From Vreelandella alkaliphila (GTDB lineage: Bacteria > Pseudomonadota > Gammaproteobacteria > Pseudomonadales > Halomonadaceae): DNA of 64,000 bases. The stretch lies in NCBI RefSeq assembly GCF_016107625.1, contig NZ_JABASV010000001.1, forward strand, positions 248,001 to 312,000, in the 5' to 3' direction. Made by a program: the position numbers and the translations under genes. Shown here in pieces: positions 53,632-62,575 of the stretch (the first letter of the stretch is position 1; each line of letters opens with the position of its first letter). The notes beneath the pieces are model-generated. The model searched no databases, was not told the origin of the DNA, and saw only the letters and a program-made list of their open reading frames with translations.

Positions 53632-53668
53632 CTTAACTTCCTATCAAAGAACACGTTAAAGCAACACC

Positions 53669-54541
53669 TTATAACGCTTCACTAGGTGCCGCTAGCTGTT
53701 CGCGAATCAATTCCCCTAAACGCCGCGCAGGTTCAGAAGGACGGTGTGGAGCACGATGGAGCGCTAGCTCAATCATTGGCAAGGCCGGAAGACCACTGCT
53801 GTCATCCAGCGGGCGCAGCGATGGGGTTAACATACTACGCGTTACCACAACAACGGCTAACCCCGCTGTTACGATAGGAGCAAGACCCGCCATTGACTGG
53901 CTGGTATACGCAACGCGCCAATCACGCCCAGCCCCTTGTAACGCCTGCTCGGCAACCTCGCGAAAAACATCAGCGCCGGGTGAATAAAGCGCTAGCGGAA
54001 TAGGGTCACTTAGCGAAGGCTGCTGATTTATCCCTACCGCCCATATCAGCGGCTCACGACGAATCACATCGCCTCCTGGCGAGTTTCGTTGGCGAGTCAC
54101 CAGCGCTAAGTCCAACTCCGCTGCTTTGACCTGTTCGACCAAGTGAGCACTGGTGCCACACTTTACGGTTAGCCCCACCGCAGGATACAGCTGGTGAAAG
54201 TACGCAAATACTGACGGCAATAGCGACGCATAGTCTTCAGGAATACCCAACGTTAAATCGCCCGTTATCTGGCGCGCCTGCATATCGCTCCACGCGTCGT
54301 CATTAAGTGCCAATAGGCGGCGCGCGTGAGCCAGTAAGCGATCTCCTTCTGGGGTGAAACGCAGCCGTCGCCCAGCTCGCTCATGCAAACTCACATCAAG
54401 CTGCGTCTCTAAACGCTGTAACTGCATGCTCACTGTTGACTGGGTATACGCTAGCCGCTTTGCCGCTGCCGTGACGCTCCCGGTATCGGCAATCGCGACC
54501 AGCGTACGCAACAGAGTTAAGTCAAACGTCGGCGCGCGCAT
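53669..54541 (-). CDS. LysR-family transcriptional regulator
   Basis: A 290-residue regulator with an N-terminal helix-turn-helix (FDLTLLRTLVAIADTGSVTAAAKRLAYTQSTVSMQLQRLE) and a substrate-binding domain (LTLGIPEDYASLLPSVFAYF). The divergent EamA-family transporter gene starts about 100 bases away and is the likely target. The gap contains the T-N11-A type sites one expects for LysR, but none I can single out. Confidence 0.88.
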   Translation of the reverse strand: MRAPTFDLTLLRTLVAIADTGSVTAAAKRLAYTQSTVSMQLQRLETQLDVSLHERAGRRLRFTPEGDRLLAHARRLLALNDDAWSDMQARQITGDLTLGIPEDYASLLPSVFAYFHQLYPAVGLTVKCGTSAHLVEQVKAAELDLALVTRQRNSPGGDVIRREPLIWAVGINQQPSLSDPIPLALYSPGADVFREVAEQALQGAGRDWRVAYTSQSMAGLAPIVTAGLAVVVVTRSMLTPSLRPLDDSSGLPALPMIELALHRAPHRPSEPARRLGELIREQLAAPSEAL

Positions 54542-54643
54542 ACATCACCATTATTGATAATAATGATCATACAAGATCGATATTGTGATGAGGTGTTTAC
54601 TGAGTATGCTGCGCGTCTCAGGTTTAACGCAAGGAGAGATGCC

Positions 54644-55522
54644 ATGCATCCCGTTCATTCCCCGGTTGTCATATCACCCAGGTACAGTGTATGCGCAGCA
54701 CTTGTGGCGGTGATGTTATGGAGCATAGCGCCACTATTAGCAGAGTTGGCGCGGGATACCTCTCCGCTTCAGCTCACCGCACTTACGCTGCTGGCAGGTG
54801 CACTAGCGACACTGCCACTCAGCCGTCGCGTTAACGTCGCGGCTTGCCGTCTGCGCTGGCAAATTAGCGTATGGCTTGGTCTACCACTGTTGATCGTCGG
54901 TGCTGTTAGCAGTTACTACATTGGCATGCGTCTAGCACCTGCCGCAGAAGCCGCGTTGATCACTTACACCTGGCCAGTGCTGTTTGTGCTATTAAGCCAA
55001 TGGAGCCGGTTTGGTCGTCTGCATATCGCAAGCGTAACAGGCGCGCTAATTGCTTTTTCGGGTGCCACTATTTTGTTACTGCCGCAAGCCTTAAGTGGCG
55101 GCTTTGGTGGGGCTGCTTCAGGATATGGGTTAGCGCTACTGGCGGCTTGTTGCTGGGCGCTCTACTCCTGGCTCGGGCAAGTAGCTCCTGTATCGCTGAC
55201 GCCATTGCTCCCGCGGTTATTAATGGTCGCCTGCGCTGTTGCAACCTGCGCCAGCTTGATAGTGGAAGGAACCTTCATCATGCCGCAGGGCGAAGCTCTG
55301 TTGGCGGGCATCGCGCTGGGGCTTGGGCCGTACGGCATCGCCATGGTGGCCTGGGATAAAGCACTACGATTTGGCCAAGCCAGCCTAGTCGGCAGCCTTG
55401 CCTATGGTGTACCGATCCTAGCGGCACTGCTACTGGTACTGGCAGGCGTCAGCGTGTTCGACTGGCGGCTACCAACGGCCGCCTTGTTGGTCGTTATAGG
55501 CTGCTTAAAAGCGAGCCGCTGA
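54644..55522 (+). CDS. EamA/DMT-family transporter
   Basis: About 292 residues from the ATG at 54644, which has AAGGAGAG 5-6 bases upstream; a 30-codon upstream extension has no support. Ten hydrophobic segments in two EamA repeats, including VMLWSIAPLLAELARDTSPLQLTALTLLAGALATLP and AALITYTWPVLFVLLSQW. It would export an amino acid or metabolite. The divergent LysR gene presumably controls it. It converges on the lipoprotein gene, with 4 bases between stops. Confidence 0.86.
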   Translation: MHPVHSPVVISPRYSVCAALVAVMLWSIAPLLAELARDTSPLQLTALTLLAGALATLPLSRRVNVAACRLRWQISVWLGLPLLIVGAVSSYYIGMRLAPAAEAALITYTWPVLFVLLSQWSRFGRLHIASVTGALIAFSGATILLLPQALSGGFGGAASGYGLALLAACCWALYSWLGQVAPVSLTPLLPRLLMVACAVATCASLIVEGTFIMPQGEALLAGIALGLGPYGIAMVAWDKALRFGQASLVGSLAYGVPILAALLLVLAGVSVFDWRLPTAALLVVIGCLKASR

Positions 55523-55526
55523 AGCA

Positions 55527-56300
55527 CTACTTACCTAAATAGCGAGGCTTTGCGATACCTTCCAGCGCATCAAGGGATAACGTCAAGACAGGTTGGCCGG
55601 CTGCATAAGGGGCAATTTCATAGACGTTATATTTAACTTCCCAGGCAGTTGCTAACGGGGCTATGTTGCGGCTCTCGCTGAGCGGCCAACTTAGGGCAAA
55701 CTGCTCATCATGGCCCATCTCCTCTATCCAGCGCTGGTGGGCCTGATCGAGCAGTGCTTGAAAAGCGCCCTGCTGGTCTTCCAACAGCATATCGTCTGGA
55801 TCAACCACACGCTGCTGACGCTCGTCTATCACCATAAACTCAGTCATTGGCAAACCATGCGCTTGCCCCGCGTGATAAACGTAGCTACTTAGTTCAAGTA
55901 TCAATAAGTCGTTGTGCTGCCCATAAACCTTAGCTTCTAACATCGCCTCGCTAGTCATTGCTCCAGGTGAGGTGCGATTATCTTCCTCAGCTAGCTCAAA
56001 AAAGTTTTGTGCAAAGGCATCCCAGCTATCAGCTGGCAATGCATCCTCCTCAGTAATGCCCATTGCAAGCGTTAACAGCCGCTTTCGTAGCTGCTCCGTT
56101 AGCTCTGCAGACTGCGGAAACGCAAGCGCAGACACGGTAACGGTAGAGCACTGTTCAGCTTGACACTCAGGTGCTATGTACTCTTTTTCAACCGTTTTTG
56201 AAACAAGCGCAAGTGACTCTTCAGAAGCATTATCCGACGACTGACAACCACTTAATAACAATAAACCAATCACCGTTAAGCCGAATGAATAGCGCAGCAT
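55527..56300 (-). CDS. DUF3298-type lipoprotein
   Basis: A 257-residue lipoprotein with lipobox LLSGC (Cys19). The mature part shows SYVYHAGQAHGLPMTEFMVID and VVDPDDMLLED, followed by YNVYEIAPYAAGQPVLTLSLDAL, the pattern of DUF3298 domains (related to RsiV). These domains bind lysozyme-like ligands in RsiV, but most bacterial members have no known role. It faces the EamA transporter gene and stands next to a PPC-like protein gene. Confidence 0.82.
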   Translation of the reverse strand: MLRYSFGLTVIGLLLLSGCQSSDNASEESLALVSKTVEKEYIAPECQAEQCSTVTVSALAFPQSAELTEQLRKRLLTLAMGITEEDALPADSWDAFAQNFFELAEEDNRTSPGAMTSEAMLEAKVYGQHNDLLILELSSYVYHAGQAHGLPMTEFMVIDERQQRVVDPDDMLLEDQQGAFQALLDQAHQRWIEEMGHDEQFALSWPLSESRNIAPLATAWEVKYNVYEIAPYAAGQPVLTLSLDALEGIAKPRYLGK

Positions 56301-56361
56301 AAAACCTCCTTGTGAATAACGTAGCCACCTTCAAGCCACGTAAATAGTAATACAAAAGCAA

Positions 56362-56389
56362 ACGCCCCTGCTGTCACCAGCAAGGGCGT
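56362..56389 (-). terminator. Terminator of the PPC-like protein gene
   Basis: ACGCCC and GGGCGT enclose a TGCTG/CAGCA stem with a four-base loop; on the minus strand TTGCTTTTG follows. It lies 26 bases past the stop of the gene at 56415. Confidence 0.65.
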
Positions 56390-56414
56390 AGTTAATCATA
56401 CAACGTGCGCTAAA

Positions 56415-57854
56415 TTACGCGTCAGGCTGCATTTCTGTTGGCTCTGCATTGACTTGCAGCTCAAACATACCACTGCCGCTAACAGCGAAACCACGTGCAA
56501 TAACGGTGTAGGTGCCCGGCAAAAGCGCCTGCTCTAAACGCGAGTTAGTGCCACTACCGCCGTCATCATCACTGTAAGAGTCGCTTTCTCCATGAATCTC
56601 TAAATACGTATCAAAGTCACTTGAACGCATATTAAGCCTGACCAAAGAGCTTTCTTCTAAGGTGAGTTCATAGGTCAACGGCTCACCGCTATACCAGCCA
56701 TTGAGCGTTTCATTGGGTGTTAACTCACCTTCATTACGCAGCTCTACACCATCCGGTAATTCACGCGGCTCTACTGACAGCGTAAACAAACCACTGTCGG
56801 AGCCATACGCCGTGCGTGCTGTTAACTGATAACTACCCGGCGCCAAGAAATCGGCAATACTGGCGTCCAGATTGCCAGCACTGTCGTCATCTTCGCGGAA
56901 ATATCCATTAGGCCCCTCCAGCACAAGATATGAATCGATATCGCTTGAACGCATATCGATTTGATACATACCCGCTTCTTCGATCTCTAGCTGATAACTC
57001 AGCTCCTGACCACTCAACCAACCACTAAGCGTATCACTAGGCATAACGCTACCATCGTTGCGTAGCTCACCATCGCCCGGCAACTCACGCGGTTCAGCAC
57101 TCAACGTGAAAAGGCCACTCCCTTCGCCGAAGGCAGACCGTGCGGTGACGGTATAATCACCAGGAGCAAGGAAATCTGAAATACGTGCATTTAAGTTGCC
57201 CGCACCATCATCATCTTCACGGTAGTAGCCGTTCGGGCCAGATAGCTCTAGATACGCATCAAACTCATCAGCGCGCATCTCGATTTGATACATGCCTGCT
57301 TCTTCGACGGTTAACGATACCTCCCGAGAGGTTCCATCTAACCAGCTATCCATCGGCTCGCCAATGGCCAGCGTGTCAGAGTCGCTCAGCTCAACCGTGC
57401 GGCTATTAAGGGTGAATGGGCCATAGCCACTTGCATCCGCCCCACTGACAATCACCAGATAGTCTCCAGTTTCTTCGACATGGTGACGAACTGTCTCAGC
57501 ACTCTCTAACAGCTGTAGCTGATCGTCATAGAGCGCTACCAACCCCTGCAAGGCGCCGCTAAGAGAAAGTTCTACTAACGAACCTTCTTCAAGGCTGATC
57601 GCATAACGCAAATAGCGACTACCGTCATTACCGTTTAACTCACCTGCCGAGGTAATTTCACCTCTAGCACGCTCGCCAAGCGTGACGCTATCAAGCCCTG
57701 CTAATGCCGAGGAAGCCTGCCCCTGTTCTGAGCTGGCAGACTCTTCAACGGGGGCCGGTGTCGTAAAGCTCGGCACGGCCTGAGCAGCTAAAAAACCAAC
57801 AGCAACCCCGCCGACAGCAACCAAAATCAGCGTTAGAGAAGAAGACTTAGCCAT
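56415..57854 (-). CDS. Membrane-anchored protein with four PPC-like beta domains
   Basis: About 479 residues from the ATG at 57854 (AAGGA 7 bases upstream). An N-terminal hydrophobic segment (residues about 6-26) is a signal anchor; a Ser/Ala/Gln-rich linker follows. Then come four PPC-like beta-sandwich domains of about 100-120 residues. The last three carry closely similar blocks, MYQI(E/D)MR, DDD-x-x-GNL, and SGLFTLS-x-EPRELP; the first is divergent. The DDD stretches may bind calcium. Such domains are found at the ends of secreted peptidases, but no catalytic domain is present. It may be a scaffold or stress-related envelope protein. Confidence 0.75.
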   Translation of the reverse strand: MAKSSSLTLILVAVGGVAVGFLAAQAVPSFTTPAPVEESASSEQGQASSALAGLDSVTLGERARGEITSAGELNGNDGSRYLRYAISLEEGSLVELSLSGALQGLVALYDDQLQLLESAETVRHHVEETGDYLVIVSGADASGYGPFTLNSRTVELSDSDTLAIGEPMDSWLDGTSREVSLTVEEAGMYQIEMRADEFDAYLELSGPNGYYREDDDGAGNLNARISDFLAPGDYTVTARSAFGEGSGLFTLSAEPRELPGDGELRNDGSVMPSDTLSGWLSGQELSYQLEIEEAGMYQIDMRSSDIDSYLVLEGPNGYFREDDDSAGNLDASIADFLAPGSYQLTARTAYGSDSGLFTLSVEPRELPDGVELRNEGELTPNETLNGWYSGEPLTYELTLEESSLVRLNMRSSDFDTYLEIHGESDSYSDDDGGSGTNSRLEQALLPGTYTVIARGFAVSGSGMFELQVNAEPTEMQPDA

Positions 57855-58169
57855 AGGTGCATCCTTGTTTATTGGCAAACATTTAAAACCTAGCGAGCGT
57901 TAATTATATGATGCTTACCTGATTAAAGTGAGCCTTTATCTAAAATTTATAATAGACACGATACATTGCTTAGTTACATCGACCACACTTCTTTAACTTG
58001 CTGAATTACAAAGGCACTGAAGAAAGTTGCAAAAAATCTTAATTTAGAAGCCAATTGCATCGATCTTCTTAAAGCTTGCTGTATCAAAATAGCCACGTTA
58101 CTATCGGCAGATATGTCGGTAACATACCGATACGTATAGAATCAGCACTATGCAAACTGAGGCACTCCA
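57855..58169. other. Intergenic region upstream of the RlpA-like gene
   Basis: A 315-base A+T-rich gap between divergent promoters. Apart from the dyad at 58117-58131 and a TATAGAAT hexamer near 58136-58143 that could be the -10 of the RlpA-like gene, I see no coding frame or strong structure. Confidence 0.4.
58117..58131. promoter_or_regulatory. Perfect dyad overlapping the RlpA-like promoter
   Basis: TCGGTA-ACA-TACCGA sits 38 bases before the ATG at 58170 and just upstream of a -10-like TATAGAAT. This is the position of a repressor or activator site; the protein that binds it is unknown. Confidence 0.4.
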
Positions 58170-58550
58170 ATGGGAGCATCTAAACGTTTTATCCGAACGA
58201 GTTGTGCAGCGGCATTACTCATTTTTTTTACAGCTAGTCATGCGTTTGCCATCGATATTGAAATTCGTGAAGGGGTTGCATCCTTCTACAGCGACCGTTT
58301 TCAAGGATCACCCACTGCCAGTGGTGAACCATTTGACCAACAAGCACTGACGGCAGCTCATCCAACGCTTCCTTTTGGTACCAAGGTGCTAGTTACCCGC
58401 CCAGATACCGGACAGGAGGTTGAAGTACTGATCAATGATCGCGGTCCCTTTGTTAAGGGACGTATTATTGATCTATCAAAACGGGCAGCTCGCCAACTCG
58501 GCATGATTCGACGTGGCGTCGCACCCGTCATGATCACCCTGGTCGATTAA
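58170..58550 (+). CDS. RlpA-like double-psi beta-barrel protein
   Basis: A 126-residue secreted protein with a Sec signal (residues about 1-27, ending HAFA). The DPBB domain is complete: [64 protein letters not shown]. RlpA proteins bind and cut denuded glycan strands at the septum. The SPOR domain of full-length RlpA is missing, so this is the short form. The motif Asp in NDRGPF and the GEPFD segment are retained. It ends at a strong terminator. Confidence 0.88.
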   Translation: MGASKRFIRTSCAAALLIFFTASHAFAIDIEIREGVASFYSDRFQGSPTASGEPFDQQALTAAHPTLPFGTKVLVTRPDTGQEVEVLINDRGPFVKGRIIDLSKRAARQLGMIRRGVAPVMITLVD

Positions 58551-58622
58551 CGGATAGCACACCCGCAAGCGTGTGATACCCCTTAAACAAACAGCGTTGA
58601 AGAAGATTCAGCTTAATTGAAA

Positions 58623-58648
58623 GCGGCTCACCAGGGCCGCTTTTTTAT
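58623..58648 (+). terminator. Intrinsic terminator after the RlpA-like gene
   Basis: AGCGGC (58623-58628), eight-base loop, GCCGCT (58637-58642), T-run to 58648. Confidence 0.85.
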
Positions 58649-58744
58649 TGCACTACAAATTAATTCTTTGACGAACTTGAAAGCACGCTAATGGTCTCTA
58701 TGCTGCAAGGAGATTTGTTTAAATCACACATGCAGGAGGCACCC

Positions 58745-59749
58745 ATGCAATCTCGCTTTTTTACCTTAACTAATTACCCCACAGGCTTACCAAAGCGCGA
58801 ATTATTTTCACTGGAAAGCCAGGAACTCCCCGACCTTGACGAAGGTGAAGTCAGGGTTCGCAACCATTGGCTGTCCGTTGACCCATATATGCGTGGACGA
58901 ATGACAGGAGTGCGCACCTATGTCGCCCCTTTTGAGCTGGGCAAGCCGATGGAAGGTGGCGCAATTGGCGAGGTCATTGCGTCTAACCACCCTACCATTA
59001 AGGAAGGCGATAAAGTCAGCCACATGGGCGGTTGGCGAGATATCGCTCAAGTGCCAGGCGACAGTGTTACTGCACTACCAGACAGCGACATACCAGAACA
59101 AGCTTATCTAGGTGTATTGGGCATGCCAGGCATGACGGCATGGACAGGCTTGAACCTTATTGCTGAGTGTAAGCCTAGCGACAATGTACTGGTAAGCGCT
59201 GCCAGTGGTGCTGTTGGTTCGCTTGCTGTACAGCTGGCGAAAGCCAAAGGTTGCCACGTGGTTGGCATTGCTGGGGCTGCCCACAAGCTTGCGTGGCTTG
59301 AGTCATTGGGCGTTGAGCCGGTTAGCTACCAAGGCCGTAGTGCACAGGAGCTCAGCGACGCTATTAAGCTTGCTAGTCCTAATGGCATTGACGTGTATTT
59401 TGAGAACGTTGGTGGTACCTGCTTAGAAGCAGCGCTAAGTCAACTCAATGACGGTGCACGCATTGCCGTATGTGGCATGATTGACAGCTATAACGCCGAA
59501 GCACCAACACCAGGGCCGAGCAACCTTTCCCAGCTGGTGGTACGCAAAGCTAAGATGCAGGGATTTATTGTCGCCGATCACTGGTCTAGCTATCGCTACT
59601 TCCTCAACGAAGTCTCTCCTCAGGTAGCGAAAGGCAATATAGCCTATAAAGAAACCGTCAAAGAGGGTCTTGAAAGCACACCGGATGCCTTTTTAGCGCT
59701 TTTTGAAGGGGGCAACACCGGCAAAATGCTGGTGAAGCTCACTGACTAA
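58745..59749 (+). CDS. NADP-dependent oxidoreductase (CurA/LTB4DH-like)
   Basis: About 334 residues from the ATG at 58745, with GGAGG 5-6 bases upstream; upstream Met codons have weaker sites. The zinc-free medium-chain reductase pattern is clear: RNHWLSVDPYMRGRM, GMPGMTAWTGLNLIAECKPSDNVLVSAASGAVGSLAVQLAKAKG (nucleotide-binding loop), DVYFENVGG and GFIVADHW. These enzymes reduce alpha,beta-unsaturated carbonyls with NADPH; E. coli CurA acts on curcumin. It is a single-gene unit between two terminators. Confidence 0.88.
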   Translation: MQSRFFTLTNYPTGLPKRELFSLESQELPDLDEGEVRVRNHWLSVDPYMRGRMTGVRTYVAPFELGKPMEGGAIGEVIASNHPTIKEGDKVSHMGGWRDIAQVPGDSVTALPDSDIPEQAYLGVLGMPGMTAWTGLNLIAECKPSDNVLVSAASGAVGSLAVQLAKAKGCHVVGIAGAAHKLAWLESLGVEPVSYQGRSAQELSDAIKLASPNGIDVYFENVGGTCLEAALSQLNDGARIAVCGMIDSYNAEAPTPGPSNLSQLVVRKAKMQGFIVADHWSSYRYFLNEVSPQVAKGNIAYKETVKEGLESTPDAFLALFEGGNTGKMLVKLTD

Positions 59750-59810
59750 GCCATGCTTACGTCAAGTTAACCCCACATTGCCTACCTCACTATTTCCTAC
59801 CCCAATAACA

Positions 59811-59841
59811 AGCCGCGCTACGGTAACAGGCGCGGCTTTTT
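59811..59841 (+). terminator. Intrinsic terminator after the CurA-like gene
   Basis: AGCCGCGC (59811-59818) pairs perfectly with GCGCGGCT (59830-59837), followed by TTTTT. Confidence 0.9.
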
Positions 59842-60023
59842 GGTTTATAGCACTACTTAGCAAGCAAATGATTAGACCAAAAGTGAATTGATTATTAAAA
59901 TTACCCATAATCAATGTGTGTTTTAACCCATCATCACTGCCAATGGGTTAGGGCACGTTGCAGATCTGTCGCTTTTCTAATTTTACCAAGCGGCTTCAAT
60001 TCGTTGTTAATAGGGGTTTTCTC

Positions 60024-62501
60024 ATGGATGGACACACGCGTGCCCACGGCAAATGGCCAGCGCTACTGCTTGGCCTGCTACTCGCGGTAGCTGGTGTTGC
60101 ACTGACCATTGGCGGCGCTAAGCTGCTTAGTTTAGGTGGTAGCGCCTACTACTTAATCGCTGGGGTCAGTATTTTTGTTGTCGGTGTACTGCTGGCAATG
60201 CGCAAAGGCATAGCCTTATGGCTTTATGCAGCGGTACTTTTTGCAACGCTGCTATGGGCACTCTGGGAAGTTGGCTTAGACTGGTGGCAGCTGGTCCCCA
60301 GGGTTGCCATTGTCTGTTTAATTGGCATCATTTTACTGCTTCCCTGGTGGCGAAAACCGCTACACTCACGCGGCGGCAGCCTAGCGCTAGTGGCAAGCAT
60401 TGTCGCAGCGATTATTGTGGCAATTGCTAGTCAATTCACCTATCCAGGTACTGTGGCAGGCACGATGGAGTCTGCCAATAATAAAGAGGTTAACCCAGCC
60501 CAGGCTGCAGGCGATGACTGGCCTGCCTACGGCGGCACTAATGCAGGGACGCACTACTCCTCGCTTAGTCAGATTACTCCTGAAAATATAGGCGAACTGG
60601 AAGAGGTGTGGCGTATTCAAACCGGTGATGAACCCGGCCCCAATGCACCGCCTGAAATCACCAACCAAAACACGCCGTTAAAGGTCAACGATAGCCTTTA
60701 TATTTGCACATCGCACAGCCGTGCGATGGCACTGTCGCCCGAAACCGGCGAGACTCTGTGGGCGTTTGATCCCAACATTAGCACCATGGGCGCAGAGGAC
60801 TTTTCCGGCTGGGCGCATATGACCTGCCGTGGCTTGGCGTATTACGATGCAGCTAACTATTTCAGCAGTTCTGAAGATTCCACCATCGATAAACCAACAC
60901 TGTATGCCGATGGCAGCCAGTTTGAACTCGACCTATCCTTCTCGCTCACCTCTGAAGAAGACTCCACTTCTGAGTTGTTAAGCGCCACCGATGTCATGTG
61001 CCCACGCAGACTTTACCTACCCACCGCCGATGCCCGCCTGATTGCACTCAACGCCGATACCGGAGAGCGCTGTGAAAGTTTCGGTGAAAACGGTGAGATC
61101 GATCTGACGAACAATATTGGCGAGTTCAGACCAGGGGGCTATTACTCAACATCGCCCGCTACTGTTACTGAAGACTTGGTGATTTTGGGTGGCCACGTTA
61201 CCGACAACAGCTCAACCGACGAACCTTCTGGCGTAATACGCGCTTTTGATGTGCACACTGGCGAGCTGGTGTGGAACTGGGACAGCGGTAATCCCGAAGA
61301 CACCACACCATTAGAAGAGGGCGAGACTTACACACGTAACTCACCCAATGTGTGGGCGCCGATTAGCGTCGATGAAGAGCTTGGCCTCGTTTACCTGCCC
61401 ATGGGTAACGCTACGCCGGACCAGTACGGCGCTAACCGCTCTGAAAATGATGAGACCTATAGTGCAGGGCTAGTAGCGCTTAATTTGGACGACGGCCAAG
61501 TGGCCTGGGTGTACCAGTTTGTGCACCACGACTTATGGGACATGGACACACCCGCACAACCCGTATTAATTGACTTGGCGACGACAGATGGCAGCCAGCC
61601 AGCTGTCATTCAGCCCACTAAACAAGGCAGCTTGTATGTATTAAACCGTGAGACTGGCGAGCCGATTGTGCCCATTGAAGAAGTGCCCGCTCCTCAAGGT
61701 GCTATTGAAGGCGACTGGACGGCAGAAACTCAACCTCGCTCAGCGCTGAATTTGCTGCCACCGCCGCTGACTGAGCGCGACATGTGGGGCGCATCACCCT
61801 TTGATCAGATGATGTGCCGCATCCAGTTCCGCTCGCTGCGTTATGAAGGCCAGTACACACCGCCTTCGCTGGAAGGCAGCATTATCTACCCCGGCAACGT
61901 TGGAGTGATGAACTGGGGGGGTGTTGCGGTAGACCCCGAACGCCAAGCACTGTTTACCGGCGCGAAGTACTTAGCGTTTGTTTCCAAGCTGATTCCACGT
62001 GATGAAGTTGAGGATGGCCAAGGATCCGCTAGCGAGCAAGGTTTGCAGCCCAACACAGGTGCCCCTTACGCAGTCAAACTCGGCCCGCTGCTATCAGTAC
62101 TCGGCCTTCCCTGCCAAGCACCCTCTTGGGGGGATGTGGCAGGAATCGACCTACAAAGTAACGAGATTGTGTGGAAGCACCGCAATGGCACCACCCGCGA
62201 CAGCATGCCCTTTGATCTGCCGATTGGTCTGAACGTCGGCGTTCCTGCGCTAGGTGGCCCGCTAACGACTGCGGGTGGCGTTTCATTCCTAAGCGGCACT
62301 CTGGATCAATACCTGCGCGGCTACGACATCACCACTGGCGAAGAGCTGTATAAAGCTCGCTTGCCTGCAGGTGGCCAAGCAACGCCGATGACCTACACCG
62401 GTGCAGATGGCCGTCAGTATGTAGTCGTTACCGCCGGTGGTCACGGCACCTTCGGCACCAAAATGGGTGACTACGTGATTGGTTACGCGTTACCGGAATA
62501 G
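60024..62501 (+). CDS. gcd: Membrane-bound PQQ-dependent dehydrogenase (glucose/quinate type)
   Basis: About 825 residues from the ATG at 60024 (AGGGG 7 bases upstream). Five membrane helices occupy residues about 10-140, anchoring the enzyme and providing the ubiquinone site. The periplasmic eight-bladed propeller follows: DDWPAYGGTNAGTHYSSLSQITPEN, NTPLKVNDSLYICTSHSRAMAL, VMCPRRLYLPTADARLIALN, NVWAPISVDEELGLVYLPMGN, DLWDMDTPAQPVLIDL and GGPLTTAGGVSFLSG. It oxidises an aldose or quinate at the periplasmic side using PQQ and passes electrons to ubiquinone. Glucose is the commonest substrate, but quinate/shikimate cannot be excluded. No PQQ synthesis genes are present in the window. It converges on a PqqU-like receptor. 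Confidence 0.87.
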   Translation: MDGHTRAHGKWPALLLGLLLAVAGVALTIGGAKLLSLGGSAYYLIAGVSIFVVGVLLAMRKGIALWLYAAVLFATLLWALWEVGLDWWQLVPRVAIVCLIGIILLLPWWRKPLHSRGGSLALVASIVAAIIVAIASQFTYPGTVAGTMESANNKEVNPAQAAGDDWPAYGGTNAGTHYSSLSQITPENIGELEEVWRIQTGDEPGPNAPPEITNQNTPLKVNDSLYICTSHSRAMALSPETGETLWAFDPNISTMGAEDFSGWAHMTCRGLAYYDAANYFSSSEDSTIDKPTLYADGSQFELDLSFSLTSEEDSTSELLSATDVMCPRRLYLPTADARLIALNADTGERCESFGENGEIDLTNNIGEFRPGGYYSTSPATVTEDLVILGGHVTDNSSTDEPSGVIRAFDVHTGELVWNWDSGNPEDTTPLEEGETYTRNSPNVWAPISVDEELGLVYLPMGNATPDQYGANRSENDETYSAGLVALNLDDGQVAWVYQFVHHDLWDMDTPAQPVLIDLATTDGSQPAVIQPTKQGSLYVLNRETGEPIVPIEEVPAPQGAIEGDWTAETQPRSALNLLPPPLTERDMWGASPFDQMMCRIQFRSLRYEGQYTPPSLEGSIIYPGNVGVMNWGGVAVDPERQALFTGAKYLAFVSKLIPRDEVEDGQGSASEQGLQPNTGAPYAVKLGPLLSVLGLPCQAPSWGDVAGIDLQSNEIVWKHRNGTTRDSMPFDLPIGLNVGVPALGGPLTTAGGVSFLSGTLDQYLRGYDITTGEELYKARLPAGGQATPMTYTGADGRQYVVVTAGGHGTFGTKMGDYVIGYALPE

Positions 62502-62529
62502 CCATCACTCAGCGTAGTAATAAATGAGA

Positions 62530-62559
62530 ACGGGCGCCCCGATGGGGCGCCCGTTTTTT
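62530..62559 (+). terminator. Strong intrinsic terminator after the PQQ dehydrogenase
   Basis: ACGGGCGCCCC (62530-62540), loop GAT, GGGGCGCCCGT (62544-62554), T-run to 62559. It lies between the converging dehydrogenase and receptor genes. Confidence 0.92.
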
Positions 62560-62575
62560 GCTAAGGAGCCTCTGA

